Shown here piece after piece: positions 33,490 to 43,008 of a DNA stretch of 64,000 nt. The notes below the pieces were generated by a model. It saw only the letters and a list, made by a program, of their open reading frames with translations. It was not told the origin of the DNA and did not search any database. The position numbers were made by a program, and so were the translations under genes. How positions within the stretch are numbered: the stretch's first letter is position 1; every line of letters starts with the position of its first letter. This DNA comes from Nocardioides caeni (GTDB lineage: Bacteria > Actinomycetota > Actinomycetes > Propionibacteriales > Nocardioidaceae), in the NCBI RefSeq assembly GCF_004912195.1, contig NZ_STGW01000001.1, positions 521,552-585,551 of the forward strand, written 5' to 3'.

Positions 33490-34995
33490 GTGACCATGGC
33501 CGACCCCACCACGCTCGGACGGCACGACTCCTGGGAGGGCGTGCGGGCCGTCGTCGCCGGCTTCGGCGCCAGCGGAGCGGCCGCCGTCGACAACCTGCTG
33601 TTCCTCGGCGCCGATGTCCGGGCCCTCGCCGAGAGTGCTCGCCCCGACCTGCTCGAGCGGGCCGAGCTCCTCGAGACGCTGGGCGCGCGGATCGACCTGC
33701 ACGAGGGAGCCACGGCGACGCTGCCCGACGAGGCCGACGTCCTCGTCGTCTCGCCCGGCTTCCGCCCTGACGCGCCGATCATCGTGGCGGCCCGCGAGCG
33801 CGGCATCCCGGTCTGGGGCGAGGTGGAGCTCGCCTGGCGGCTGCGCGATCCCGAGCATCGCGCGCCCTGGCTGTGCGTCACCGGCACCAACGGCAAGACC
33901 ACCACGGTCCAGATGCTCGAGTCGATCCTGCGCGCCGCGGGCCTGCGCTGCGTCGCCGCCGGCAACGTCGGCCTGCCGCTCACCGAGGCCGTGATGGACC
34001 CCGATCCCTACGACGTGATCGCCGTCGAGCTCTCCAGCTTCCAGCTGCACTACGTCGACACCATGGCCGCCGAGAGCGCCGCCGTGCTCAACCTGGCCGA
34101 GGACCACCTCGACTGGTACGACCTGCCCGACGAGGTCGGCGGCGCCGGGTCGGTCATGGACCGCTACGCCCGCGACAAGGGACGGATCTATCACGGCGTC
34201 GAGCGAGCCTGCGTCTACAACGCGGCCGATCCCGCGACCGAGGACCTGGTGCGGGAGGCCGAGGTCGTGGAGGGCGCCCGCGCCATCGGCTTCACCCTCG
34301 GCGTTCCGGGCGTCGGCATGGTCGGCGTCGTCGACGACATCCTCGTCGACCGCGCGTTCATCGAGCAGCGCGACAGCAGCGCCGCCGAGCTGTGCACCTT
34401 CGACGACCTCGCCACGACCGCCCCCCACTTCGTGGCCAACGCCCTCGCCGCCGCGGCCCTCGCCCGCGCCCACGGCGTGAGCCAGGCCGCCGTGCGCGAC
34501 GGGTTGCGGGCGTTCCGCCCCGACGGGCACCGCATCGCGGTGGTGGCCGAGCACGACGGGATCACCTGGGTCGACGACTCCAAGGCCACCAACCCCCACG
34601 CGGCCGGGTCGTCCCTGAAGGCGTTCGAATCCGTGGTGTGGGTCGCCGGCGGCCTCGCCAAGGGGGCCCGGTTCGACGAGCTCGTCCAGTCCTCGCGTGA
34701 CCGGCTCCGGGCCGTCGTACTGCTCGGGCGGGACCGGCACGTCATCGCGGAGGCGCTTTCGCGACACGCCCCCGATGTGCCGGTGATCGACGTGGACAGC
34801 CCCGAAACTGGACCGGTAGTCGGTGATGCCGGAGCGCGGATGAGACGCGTCGTGGCGGCAGCCGCCGGGGTGGCCCGCGAGGGCGACACCGTGCTGCTGG
34901 CGCCGGGATGTGCCTCGATGGACCAGTTCGCCGACTACGCCGCCCGCGGCGACGCCTTCGCCGCGGCGGTGCAGGAGTTCACCGGCACGCAGTGA
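33490..34995 (+). CDS. murD: UDP-MurNAc-L-alanine:D-glutamate ligase
   Basis: A 501-aa Mur ligase. GFGASGAAAVDNL is the N-terminal nucleotide fold, P-loop CVTGTNGKTTTVQM (about residue 137), ELSSFQLH, NLAEDHLDWY, DSKATNPHA. The starts GTG 33490 and ATG 33496 are both possible, 10 or 16 bases after mraY; neither has a strong ribosome site. Slightly longer than the E. coli enzyme because of the insert around VGGAGSVMDRYARD and a long tail, as is common in actinobacteria. Confidence 0.95.
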   Translation: MTMADPTTLGRHDSWEGVRAVVAGFGASGAAAVDNLLFLGADVRALAESARPDLLERAELLETLGARIDLHEGATATLPDEADVLVVSPGFRPDAPIIVAARERGIPVWGEVELAWRLRDPEHRAPWLCVTGTNGKTTTVQMLESILRAAGLRCVAAGNVGLPLTEAVMDPDPYDVIAVELSSFQLHYVDTMAAESAAVLNLAEDHLDWYDLPDEVGGAGSVMDRYARDKGRIYHGVERACVYNAADPATEDLVREAEVVEGARAIGFTLGVPGVGMVGVVDDILVDRAFIEQRDSSAAELCTFDDLATTAPHFVANALAAAALARAHGVSQAAVRDGLRAFRPDGHRIAVVAEHDGITWVDDSKATNPHAAGSSLKAFESVVWVAGGLAKGARFDELVQSSRDRLRAVVLLGRDRHVIAEALSRHAPDVPVIDVDSPETGPVVGDAGARMRRVVAAAAGVAREGDTVLLAPGCASMDQFADYAARGDAFAAAVQEFTGTQ

Positions 34996-35038
34996 GGCCG
35001 CCAGGGGCCCGGACGAGTCCGAGGGAGGGGGAGTCGCC

Positions 35039-36307
35039 ATCACCACCGCGAACCCCGAGTCCCCGCGGCTCGCGCTGAGGGCCCGGCTGGGTGCGTTGCG
35101 ACCGGCGCGTCGTCCGGCGGCCCGCACCGGCTGGACGGCTGCGGTCAAGGACGCCCTCGACCGCCCGCTGACGACCTACTACCTCCTGCTCGGCGCGACG
35201 GCCCTGCTGCTGACCATCGGCCTGATCATGGTGCTGAGTGCGTCGAGCGTCTATGCCTACCGCGAGACCGGCGACTCCTACACCGTCGTACGACGCCAGC
35301 TGATGTGGGTGGCGCTGGGCATCCCGTGCGCGTTCATCGCCTCGCGGGTGCCGATCCCGTGGGTGCGCCGCCTGACCTATCCCGCGTTCGCAGTGTCCCT
35401 CGCGCTCCTGGGCGCCACGGCCTTCATGGGCGTCGAGATCAACGGCAACAAGAACTGGCTGGTGCTGGGCCCGATCCAGGTCCAGCCCTCCGAGATCGCG
35501 AAGCTCTCGTTGGTCATCTGGGCCAGCCACATCTATGCGGTCAAGGAGCGCAGGCTGGGCCGGCTCAACGAGATGCTGGTGCCCGTGGTGCCGGGCATGG
35601 CCCTGGCCACGGGTCTCGTGGTCGTCGGCCGCGACCTGGGCACCGCTCTGGTCTTCTTCGCCCTCGCCGTGGCGATGCTGTGGATCGTCGGCGCACCGGG
35701 CCGGCTCTTCGCCCTGGCGCTCGCCGGGGTCAGCGTCCTGGCGCTCGCACTGGCCGCGACCTCGCCGACCCGGTTGGCGCGCATCGCGACCTTCGCCGAT
35801 CCGTTCAAGGACTACCACGGCACGGGCTGGCAGCCCGCCCACGGCCTCTACGCCATGGCTAGCGGCGGTGTGTTCGGCGAGGGCATCGGAGCGAGCCAGC
35901 AGAAGTGGGGCCAGCTCCCGGAGGCCCACACCGACTTCATCTTCGCCGTGCTCGGGGAGGAGCTGGGCCTGGTGGGCACGCTCCTGGTCGTCGGGCTCTT
36001 CTTCGTCCTCGCCTACGCCGGCATCCGGGTCGCGCGCGAGACCACGCAGCCATTCGTCCGCTACTGCTCCTTCGGCATCGTCACGTGGCTGCTCGTGCAG
36101 ATGATGATCAACGTCGGCATGGTGCTCGCGCTGCTGCCCGTCATCGGCATCCCGCTGCCCCTGGTGTCCTACGGCGGATCGAGCCTGCTGCCGACCCTGG
36201 CCGCGCTGGGCCTCCTCATCGGCTTCGCGCGCCGCGAGCCGGCCGCGGAGCGCGCGCTGAAGCAGCGTCGGCGGGCCCGCTCCGCCGGTGTCTCGGCCCG
36301 CGGGTAG
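35039..36307 (+). CDS. ftsW: Septal peptidoglycan glycosyltransferase (SEDS family)
   Basis: A SEDS membrane polymerase with ten TM helices that polymerises lipid II with FtsI. Key motifs: GVEINGNKNWLVLGPIQVQPSE, FKDYHGTGWQPAHGLYAM, GEGIGASQQKWGQLPEAHTD, the last near the periplasmic catalytic loop. The start is uncertain: no ATG or GTG exists in frame between the murD stop and TM1. ATC 35039 sits 6 bases after a very strong GGAGGGGGAG and would give 422 aa (MTTANPES if read by initiator tRNA); TTG 35096 would give 403 aa with no good ribosome site; ATG 34910 overlaps murD by 86 bases. Identity is sure, the N-terminus is not. Confidence 0.93.
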   Translation: MTTANPESPRLALRARLGALRPARRPAARTGWTAAVKDALDRPLTTYYLLLGATALLLTIGLIMVLSASSVYAYRETGDSYTVVRRQLMWVALGIPCAFIASRVPIPWVRRLTYPAFAVSLALLGATAFMGVEINGNKNWLVLGPIQVQPSEIAKLSLVIWASHIYAVKERRLGRLNEMLVPVVPGMALATGLVVVGRDLGTALVFFALAVAMLWIVGAPGRLFALALAGVSVLALALAATSPTRLARIATFADPFKDYHGTGWQPAHGLYAMASGGVFGEGIGASQQKWGQLPEAHTDFIFAVLGEELGLVGTLLVVGLFFVLAYAGIRVARETTQPFVRYCSFGIVTWLLVQMMINVGMVLALLPVIGIPLPLVSYGGSSLLPTLAALGLLIGFARREPAAERALKQRRRARSAGVSARG

Positions 36308-36310
36308 GTT
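36305..36310 (+). promoter_or_regulatory. Candidate leaderless promoter of murG
   Basis: TAGGTT overlaps the last codon of ftsW and ends 7 bases before the first GTG of murG. No ribosome site precedes murG, so this may be the main route to express murG-murC-ftsQ. Confidence 0.45.
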
Positions 36311-36317
36311 CTCCTCC

Positions 36318-37418
36318 GTGGTGCGCGTACTTCTGGCCGGTGGGGGAACGGCGGGTCACACCTCGCCGTTGCTCGCGACCGCGGATGCCCTGCGCAGGCT
36401 GGATCCTGCCATCGAGATCACCTGCCTGGGCACGCCCCGGGGACTGGAGAACAAGGTCGTGCCGGAGGCCGGCTATCCGCTCCGCCTCGTCCCGCCGGTG
36501 CCCCTGCCGCGCAAGCCCGGCAAGGACCTGGCCCTGGTGCCGAAGCGGCTGCGCGGCGCGGTCAAGGCGGCCCTCGAGGTCGTCGACGAGATCGCCCCCG
36601 ACGTGATCGTCGGCTACGGGGGCTACGTGTCCATGCCTGCCTATGTCGCGGCGCGACGCCGCAAGCTGCCGCTCGTCGTCCACGAGCAGAACGCCCTGCC
36701 CGGGATCGCCAACCGCGTCGGCGCCCGCGCGGCGAGCCGGGTCGCAGTGAGCTTCCCCGACACGCCCCTGCGGGGTGCGGAGTACGTCGGCCTGCCCATC
36801 CGCCGCATGATCTCGACGCTCGACCGCACGGCCCTGCGCGCCGAGGCGCGGTCGTTCTTCGGGCTCGACCCGGATCGCCCGACCCTGGTGGTCACCGGCG
36901 GCTCGCAGGGCGCGCGCCGGCTCAACCAGGCCGTGAGTGCTGCCGCGGCGGCGTTGGCTGCCTCCGAGATCCAGGTCCTGCACGCGATCGGGCCCAACGG
37001 CACCAGCGACCCCGCCTGGCGCGAGCCGGCCCCGACCGGCGTCCCCTATGTCGTGGTGCCCTACGTCGACCGGATGGACTACGCCCTCGCCGCAGCCGAC
37101 CTCATGGTCTGCCGGGCCGGTGCCTCCAGCGTCGTCGAGGCGTCGTCGAGCGGGGTGCCCGCGATCTTCGTGCCCCTGCCGATCGGCAACGGCGAGCAGG
37201 CTCTCAACGCCCGCCCGGTCGTGGACGCGGGGGGAGCACTCCTCGTCGAGGACGCCGCCTTCACCGCGGACACGGTCGCCGACACCGTCACGGCGCTGTT
37301 GGGCGATCCCGCGCGGCTGGCCGCCATGGGCGCCGCGGCGGCCGACCTGGTGCCGCGCGACGCCGACGACCGCCTCGCCCGCATCATCGTCGAGGTCGCG
37401 ACCGGGACCCGCCGGTGA
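36318..37418 (+). CDS. murG: UDP-GlcNAc:lipid I N-acetylglucosaminyltransferase
   Basis: A 366-aa GT-B enzyme that converts lipid I to lipid II on the inner membrane face. VRVLLAGGGTAGHTSPLLATA holds the N-terminal Gly-rich loop; VGYGGYVSMPAY, HEQNALPGIANR, VTGGSQGARRLN and RAGASSVVEASSSG bind the substrates. GTG codons at 36318 and 36321 are both possible. It overlaps murC by 4 bases. Confidence 0.95.
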   Translation: MVRVLLAGGGTAGHTSPLLATADALRRLDPAIEITCLGTPRGLENKVVPEAGYPLRLVPPVPLPRKPGKDLALVPKRLRGAVKAALEVVDEIAPDVIVGYGGYVSMPAYVAARRRKLPLVVHEQNALPGIANRVGARAASRVAVSFPDTPLRGAEYVGLPIRRMISTLDRTALRAEARSFFGLDPDRPTLVVTGGSQGARRLNQAVSAAAAALAASEIQVLHAIGPNGTSDPAWREPAPTGVPYVVVPYVDRMDYALAAADLMVCRAGASSVVEASSSGVPAIFVPLPIGNGEQALNARPVVDAGGALLVEDAAFTADTVADTVTALLGDPARLAAMGAAAADLVPRDADDRLARIIVEVATGTRR

Positions 37419-38788
37419 AGATCCCGGTCCCCGACGAGATCCTGCCCGCGTCCGCGCTCGGGCCCGTCCACCTGGTCGGCATCGGCGGCGCGGGACTGTC
37501 CGCGATCGCCCGGCTGATGCACCAGATGGGCGTGAGCGTGAGTGGCAGTGACGCCAACGACTCCGCGGTGGTCGCGGCGCTGCGCGCCGAGGGGATCGCG
37601 GTGCACGTCGGTCACGATCCGTCGTACCTCCTCGACGTGGACACCGTCATCGCCACCACGGCCGCCCGCGAGGACAACCCCGAGATCGTGGAGGCCGTCC
37701 GCCGCGGCCTTCGGCTGTGGCCGCGCTCGGCCGGCCTGCAGTCGGTGCTCCTGGGTCGTCCAGTGGTCGCGATCGCCGGCACCCACGGCAAGACCACCAC
37801 GACGGCGATGACGACGGTGGCGCTGCGCGAGGCCGGGCTCGACCCAACCTTCGCGATCGGCGCCGAGGTCGAGAGCCTCGGCACCAACGCGCGGCTCGGG
37901 ACCGGACCTGCGGTGGTCGAGGCCGACGAGTCCGACGGCGCCTTTCTCGTCTACACCCCGGACGTCGCCGTCATCACCAACGTCGACGCCGACCACCTCG
38001 ACCACTGGGGCACCGAGGAGGCCTACGAGGCGGCCTTCGCCGAATTCGCCGGGCGGGCCCGGGTGACGATCTCCGAGCGCGCCGACCTGGCGTCGGTGAC
38101 GGCCGGCTTCTTCGAGGGCGCGACGGTCCGCGGGCGCGACCTGGTCGTCGAAGGCGGCCGCACGAGGTTCCGGGTCGAGGCGCGAGGCGAGGACCTCGGT
38201 CCGGTCGAGCTCGCGGTCCCCGGCCGGCACTACGCGCAGGACGCGCTCTGTGCGCTCGCTGCCGGGCTCGAGCTGGGCGGCGATCCGGCCGCGCTGATCC
38301 GCGGCCTGGCGCAGCACCGCGGTGCGAAGCGGCGCATGGAGTCGATCGGCGAATCCGGCGGCGTGCGGGTCTACGACACCTATGCGCACCACCCCAGCGA
38401 GATCCGCGGCGACCTCGAGGCCGCCCGCTCGCTGGTCGGCCCGGGGGGCCGTCTCATCGTCTGCTTCCAGCCCCACCTGGTGTCGCGGACCCGGATCTTC
38501 GGTGCCGAGATGGGCGTCGCGCTCGGGGCGGCCGACGAGGTCCTCGTCCTCGACATCTACGTCGCCCGGGAGGACCCGGACCCGACCGTGACCGGCGCGC
38601 TCGTGGCCGACGCCGTGCCGGAGGGCCGCGGCAGGTTCGTGCCGGACCGGGTGCAGGCGCGTGAGCTGATGGTGTCGCTGGCGCGTCCGGGCGACGTGCT
38701 CGTCACGCTCGGCGCGGGGGACGTCACGACCCTGGCGCCCGAGCTGCTGGCCGCGCTCAACGAGGGAGCAGGCGATGGCGAGGCGTGA
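37415..38788 (+). CDS. murC: UDP-MurNAc:L-alanine ligase
   Basis: A 457-aa Mur ligase that starts the peptide stem. VHLVGIGGAGLSAIARLMHQ is the N-terminal fold, IAGTHGKTTTTAMT the P-loop (about residue 120), EADESDGAF, VITNVDADHLDHW, and DTYAHHPSEI near residue 325. The GTG overlaps the murG stop; the end overlaps ftsQ by 14 bases. Length normal. Confidence 0.95.
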   Translation: MKIPVPDEILPASALGPVHLVGIGGAGLSAIARLMHQMGVSVSGSDANDSAVVAALRAEGIAVHVGHDPSYLLDVDTVIATTAAREDNPEIVEAVRRGLRLWPRSAGLQSVLLGRPVVAIAGTHGKTTTTAMTTVALREAGLDPTFAIGAEVESLGTNARLGTGPAVVEADESDGAFLVYTPDVAVITNVDADHLDHWGTEEAYEAAFAEFAGRARVTISERADLASVTAGFFEGATVRGRDLVVEGGRTRFRVEARGEDLGPVELAVPGRHYAQDALCALAAGLELGGDPAALIRGLAQHRGAKRRMESIGESGGVRVYDTYAHHPSEIRGDLEAARSLVGPGGRLIVCFQPHLVSRTRIFGAEMGVALGAADEVLVLDIYVAREDPDPTVTGALVADAVPEGRGRFVPDRVQARELMVSLARPGDVLVTLGAGDVTTLAPELLAALNEGAGDGEA

Positions 38789-39521
38789 GGCGCGTGCGCC
38801 CCGCTCGCCGCAGGACCGCGCCCGCAAGGCGTTCGCCCGACGGCAGCGCGCACGCCGTTGGCTGACCTGGCGCTACGTCCTGGCGGGCGTGCTCTCGTTG
38901 GCCCTGATCGGTTTCGGCGCCTACGGCCTCTACTTCTCCTCGTGGCTGCGGGCCGAGGGGGTGGAGGTGGTCGGGGAGGACCTGCTCACCACCGAGCAGG
39001 TGCTGGCCGCGGCCGAGGTCGACACCGGTGGCGCGTTGATCCGGGTGGACCTCGACGCGATCGCCCAGCGGGTGCGCTCGCTCGCCGCGATCAAGGAGGT
39101 CGACGTCTCGCGGATGTGGCCCCACGACGTCCGCATCGAGATCGTCGAGCGGGTCCCGGTGGCCGTGCTCGACCTCGGCTCGCGCCAGGTCGCCCTCGAC
39201 GCCGACGGGGTGTCGTTCCCGGCACCCCCGGCCGCTCGTCGCGGACTCCCACGCATCACCGTGGGCGGTGGCGCCGACCGCGACGCCCTCAAGGAGGGCG
39301 CGTCGGTGGTCGCGGCCCTGGATGCGGCGGTCGCGAATCTGGTCGACCACCTCGAGGTCCAGACCGTCGACGAGATCCTGCTCCACCTCGAGGACGGCCG
39401 GCTGGTGCGCTGGGGAAGCGCGGAGAGCTCGGAGGACAAGGCGGCCGTGCTGCTCGAGCTCCTCGACCGCAAGGCCGACATGTACGACGTCTCCGTCCCC
39501 GGCTCGCCGACGACCCGCTGA
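38775..39521 (+). CDS. ftsQ: Cell division protein FtsQ
   Basis: A 248-aa bitopic protein: about 33 basic cytoplasmic residues, one TM helix at about 34-56 (YVLAGVLSLALIGFGAYGLYF), a POTRA domain (AEGVEVVGEDLLTTEQVLAAAE), then the FtsQ beta domain. It lies inside the end of murC (14-base overlap), a tight coupling. In the divisome it links FtsB/FtsL to the later enzymes. The final gene before the separate ftsZ promoter region. Confidence 0.92.
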   Translation: MARREARAPRSPQDRARKAFARRQRARRWLTWRYVLAGVLSLALIGFGAYGLYFSSWLRAEGVEVVGEDLLTTEQVLAAAEVDTGGALIRVDLDAIAQRVRSLAAIKEVDVSRMWPHDVRIEIVERVPVAVLDLGSRQVALDADGVSFPAPPAARRGLPRITVGGGADRDALKEGASVVAALDAAVANLVDHLEVQTVDEILLHLEDGRLVRWGSAESSEDKAAVLLELLDRKADMYDVSVPGSPTTR

Positions 39522-39783
39522 GTCCGACTTCCGGCGCCCAGTGCGCGCAGAAATCGCGTAATCGGCCGACAGTGCGGCGTGTCTGCGCAGGGCGCGGTCC
39601 GGTCCTGCCTACTGTCGTGGACACGACGAGGTTGACATAACTATAACCCTCAGGATGAGGGTCAGAGTTGTCGACACGCCGGCTGACCACCCAACCGAAC
39701 GTGGGGGAGCGGTCCGGCCGCCGACGTCGGTGAACGGACACATTCGATACGCGCATCCACACCTATAGGAGGGGTGAGTCGCT
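39522..39783 (+). promoter_or_regulatory. ftsZ upstream region
   Basis: 262 non-coding bases. The centre (39630-39665) is AT-rich for this genome and has TTGACA (39632-39637), TATAAC (39642-39647) and the perfect 7-bp hairpin ACCCTCAGGATGAGGGT (39646-39662). TGGACA at 39618 with TATAAC at an 18-base spacing could be a promoter. Another TACTGT lies at 39609-39614. AGGAGGGG (39767-39774) is the ribosome site, 9 bases from the ftsZ GTG. Several promoters are likely; I cannot rank them. Confidence 0.55.
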
Positions 39784-40944
39784 GTGGCAGCTGCACAGAA
39801 CTACCTGGCCATCATCAAGGTCGTCGGCATCGGGGGCGGCGGCGTCAACGCCGTCAACCGGATGATCGAGGTCGGCCTCAAGGGCGTCGAGTTCATCGCC
39901 ATCAACACCGACGCCCAGGCGCTGCTGATGAGCGACGCCGACGTCAAGCTCGACATCGGCCGCGACCTCACCCGCGGCCTCGGCGCCGGCGCCAACCCGG
40001 ACGTCGGCGGCAAGGCCGCCGAGGACCACTCCGACGAGATCGAGGAGGTGCTCAAGGGTGCCGACATGGTCTTCGTGACCGCCGGCGAGGGCGGCGGCAC
40101 CGGCACCGGTGGCGCGCCCGTCGTGGCCCGGATCGCCCGATCGCTCGGCGCGCTGACCATCGGTGTGGTGACCCGTCCGTTCACCTTCGAGGGCGCCCGC
40201 CGCAAGAAGTCCGCCGACGAGGGCATCGAGCGTCTCCGCGAGGAGGTCGACACCCTCATCGTCATCCCCAACGACCGGCTGCTGCAGATCTCCGACCGCA
40301 ACGTGTCGATGCTCGACGCGTTCAAGCAGGCCGACCAGGTCCTGCTCCAGGGCGTCTCCGGCATCACCGACCTGATCACGACGCCCGGTCTGATCAACGT
40401 CGACTTCGCCGACGTCAAGGCGGTCATGAGCAACGCCGGCTCCGCACTGATGGGCATCGGCTCCGCACGCGGTGAGGACCGGGCCCTGCAGGCCGCGGAG
40501 ATGGCCATCAGCAGCCCGCTGCTCGAGGCGTCGATCGACGGCGCGCACGGCGTGCTGCTCTCGATCGCCGGCGGCTCCGACCTCGGCATCTTCGAGATCA
40601 ACGAGGCCGCCGCCATGGTCGCCGACGCGGTGCACGAGGACGCCAACATCATCTTCGGCACGATCATCGACGACGCCCTGGGCGACGAGGTCCGGGTGAC
40701 CGTCATCGCCGCCGGCTTCGACGGTGGCCTGCCGAAGCGTCAGGAGAGCGCCGTACGACGCCCGCAGAGCGCCGCCCGTCCGGCCGCCGCCGCGACCTCC
40801 ACGGCGCCCACGCCGGCCCGCGAGCCGGCCCCGGCCCGTGAGCCCGCCCCCGCCGAGCCGCAGCCGGTGGGTGCGCGCACCGCGCCGGCGCCGATCCAGT
40901 TCGACGACGGCGACGAACTCGACGTCCCCGACTTTCTGAAGTAG
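39784..40944 (+). CDS. ftsZ: Cell division GTPase FtsZ
   Basis: A 386-aa tubulin homologue that forms the Z ring. [17 protein letters not shown] near residue 11, the tubulin signature [12 protein letters not shown] near residue 101, the [21 protein letters not shown]7-region near residue 205, then an Ala/Pro linker and the conserved tail [13 protein letters not shown], the site for SepF and other partners. GTG start with AGGAGGGG 9 bases upstream. It has its own promoter region. Confidence 0.98.
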   Translation: MAAAQNYLAIIKVVGIGGGGVNAVNRMIEVGLKGVEFIAINTDAQALLMSDADVKLDIGRDLTRGLGAGANPDVGGKAAEDHSDEIEEVLKGADMVFVTAGEGGGTGTGGAPVVARIARSLGALTIGVVTRPFTFEGARRKKSADEGIERLREEVDTLIVIPNDRLLQISDRNVSMLDAFKQADQVLLQGVSGITDLITTPGLINVDFADVKAVMSNAGSALMGIGSARGEDRALQAAEMAISSPLLEASIDGAHGVLLSIAGGSDLGIFEINEAAAMVADAVHEDANIIFGTIIDDALGDEVRVTVIAAGFDGGLPKRQESAVRRPQSAARPAAAATSTAPTPAREPAPAREPAPAEPQPVGARTAPAPIQFDDGDELDVPDFLK

Positions 40945-40947
40945 GGG

Positions 40948-41685
40948 ATGTACTCCTTCCGCACCTCACTCGGCCCCGTCGAGCTGGCCTTCACCGACCG
41001 GCTCGGCGGGGTCAGTGCTGCCCCCTGGGACAGCCTGGACCTCGCTCTCGACGGCGACGGCCCGGCTGACGCGCGGTCGGAGAACCTGAGGCTCCTGCTC
41101 GACGACTTCGCGCCGGGCGACGAGCTCGCGGACCTCCACCAGGTCCACGGTGCCGTCGTCGAGGTCGTCGAGGAGGCCCTCGGTGCGGACCGCCCCGACG
41201 CCGACGCCGTCGTGACCAGCACCTCGGGCCTGACCCTCATGGTCCGCGCGGCCGACTGTGTGCCGGTGCTGCTCGCCGACCCCTGGTCGCGGGTGATCGG
41301 TGCCGCCCATGCCGGGCGCCTGGGCATGGTGCGCGGCGTCGTCCCCGCCACCGTCGCCCGGATGCGTGACCTCGGTGCCCGCGAGATCACCGCCTGGGTC
41401 GGGCCGCACATCTGCGGCGGCTGCTACGAGGTCCCCGCCGAGCTGCGCGAGGAGGTCGCCGTCGAGATCCCCGCCAGCCGGGCGACGACGACGTGGGACA
41501 CCCCGGCGCTCGACATCGGAGCCGGGGTACGCGCGCAACTCGCTGCCGAGGGTGTCGAGGTCATCGACGCCGGCCGGTGCACCCGCGAGTCGCCCGACCT
41601 CTACTCCTACCGACGCGACGGCGCCGACGCCGGCCGCCAGGCCGGTGTCATCCGGCTCGCGCACGCCCTGGACGGTGGCCGATGA
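40948..41685 (+). CDS. pgeF: Peptidoglycan editing factor / purine nucleoside phosphorylase (YfiH family)
   Basis: A 245-aa protein of the YfiH/laccase-domain family. Metal-site residues are seen in DLHQVHG, RAADCVPVLLADP and GAAHAGRLGMVRGVV. Family members act on purine nucleosides and, in E. coli, remove wrongly built UDP-MurNAc peptides. It starts 3 bases after the ftsZ stop, and its end overlaps yggS (ATGA), so it belongs to the ftsZ operon. Confidence 0.9.
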   Translation: MYSFRTSLGPVELAFTDRLGGVSAAPWDSLDLALDGDGPADARSENLRLLLDDFAPGDELADLHQVHGAVVEVVEEALGADRPDADAVVTSTSGLTLMVRAADCVPVLLADPWSRVIGAAHAGRLGMVRGVVPATVARMRDLGAREITAWVGPHICGGCYEVPAELREEVAVEIPASRATTTWDTPALDIGAGVRAQLAAEGVEVIDAGRCTRESPDLYSYRRDGADAGRQAGVIRLAHALDGGR

Positions 41686-42386
41686 GCACCGACCGCCGCC
41701 AGGAGCTCGCCGCCGGGCTGGGTGCCGTACGATCCCGGATCGCCGCCGCCTGCGAAGCCGCCGGCCGGCCCGCGGACGACGTCCGGCTGGTCGTCGTCAC
41801 CAAGTACTTCCCGGCCTCCGACGTCCGGATCCTCGCCGACCTCGGTGTCACCGACGTGGGCGAGAACCGCCACCAGGAGGCGGAGGCCAAGGCCGCGGAG
41901 TGTGCCGACCTCGACCTCCGGTGGCACTTCGTCGGCGGACTGCAGTCCAACAAGGCGGCCGCCGTCGCCCGCTACGCCGACGTCGTCGAGTCGGTCGACC
42001 GCCCAGGACTCCTCCCTCGGCTCGCCCGCGGTGCGGCCGACCGCGGCGCGACCCTCGACGTCCTCCTCCAGGTCAGCCTCGACCCGCCCGGCAGCGACCA
42101 CCGCGCCGGCGCCGACCCTGCCGACCTGCTCGACCTCGCCGACGCGACGACGGAGCACCCCGAGCTGCGCCTGGCCGGTCTGATGGCCGTCGCGCCCCTC
42201 GGCGAGGACCCCGCATCGGCGTTCGCGCGCCTCGGCGCCGTCAGGTCCGAATTCCTCGCGCGACACCACCCGGCTCAGGTCCTGTCGGCCGGGATGAGCA
42301 GCGACCTGGAGCAGGCGATCGCCGCCGGCGCGACACACGTGCGCGTCGGCACCGCGGTCCTCGGAACGAGGCCTCGGGTCAAGTAA
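41682..42386 (+). CDS. yggS: YggS family pyridoxal phosphate homeostasis protein
   Basis: A 234-aa single-domain alanine-racemase-like barrel that binds PLP. The PLP Lys is in VVVTKYFP (residue about 40); [53 protein letters not shown] are the family landmarks. ATG 41682 overlaps the pgeF stop. No catalytic role is known; it buffers PLP levels. Third gene of the ftsZ operon, as in most actinobacteria. Confidence 0.94.
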   Translation: MSTDRRQELAAGLGAVRSRIAAACEAAGRPADDVRLVVVTKYFPASDVRILADLGVTDVGENRHQEAEAKAAECADLDLRWHFVGGLQSNKAAAVARYADVVESVDRPGLLPRLARGAADRGATLDVLLQVSLDPPGSDHRAGADPADLLDLADATTEHPELRLAGLMAVAPLGEDPASAFARLGAVRSEFLARHHPAQVLSAGMSSDLEQAIAAGATHVRVGTAVLGTRPRVK

Positions 42387-42444
42387 TGTCCACAACACCA
42401 CCAAAGGTCCTCGACGAGGGCCCACACCACGGAGGCAGACAGTC

Positions 42445-42951
42445 ATGAGCGGTGCGATGCGCAGGATCGGCGAGTACCTCGGCCTGCTGGAGGACACCGG
42501 GTATGACGACTACGACGACGAGGTGGTCGAGCGCTCACCCGCCCGCGAGCCGCGCGAGCCGCGCGAGCGCCGCCCCGTGCGCGCCGTACCGTCCGGCACC
42601 GTCGCCGACCTCGAGGAGCGCCGCCGGCCGATGGCTGCCGCCCCCGAGCCCTCCCAGCCCACGGTCGCCGAGCTCTCCCGGATCACCACCCTCCACCCGA
42701 CCACCTACAACGAGGCCCGGTCCGTCGGTGAGAGCTACCGCGAAGGCATCCCGGTGATCATGAACCTCACCGAGATGGACGACGCCGACGCCAAGCGTCT
42801 CGTCGACTTCGCCGCCGGCCTGATCTTCGCGACCCGCGGGAGCATCGAGCGCGTCACCAACAAGGTCTTCCTGCTCTCCCCGCCGAACGTCACCGTCGCG
42901 GCCGAGGACAAGCAGCGCATCGCTGACGGTGGCTTCTTCAACCAGAGTTGA
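42445..42951 (+). CDS. sepF: Cell division protein SepF
   Basis: A 168-aa protein. The N-terminal amphipathic helix [17 protein letters not shown] binds membrane, then an acidic/Arg/Pro linker to about residue 80, then the SepF fold ([23 protein letters not shown] ... [19 protein letters not shown]). SepF ties the FtsZ tail to the membrane; actinobacteria lack FtsA. GGAGG lies 9 bases before the ATG, and the 58-base gap after yggS could hold a promoter. Confidence 0.94.
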   Translation: MSGAMRRIGEYLGLLEDTGYDDYDDEVVERSPAREPREPRERRPVRAVPSGTVADLEERRRPMAAAPEPSQPTVAELSRITTLHPTTYNEARSVGESYREGIPVIMNLTEMDDADAKRLVDFAAGLIFATRGSIERVTNKVFLLSPPNVTVAAEDKQRIADGGFFNQS

Positions 42952-42996
42952 GGAGCCTCGAGCTCAGGCTGCCCGGGTCTGGCTCGGGCTGCCCGA

Positions 42997-43002
42997 TAGA
43001 TT
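42997..43002 (+). promoter_or_regulatory. Candidate leaderless promoter of yggT
   Basis: TAGATT ends 6 bases before the yggT GTG; the spacer GATCCC has no ribosome site. Confidence 0.5.
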
Positions 43003-43008
43003 GATCCC

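Noticed and set aside
33476-33493. ATG overlapping the mraY stop as a start for murD
   Set aside because: That frame reads MSTPG and stops; murD is in another frame starting at 33490 or 33496.
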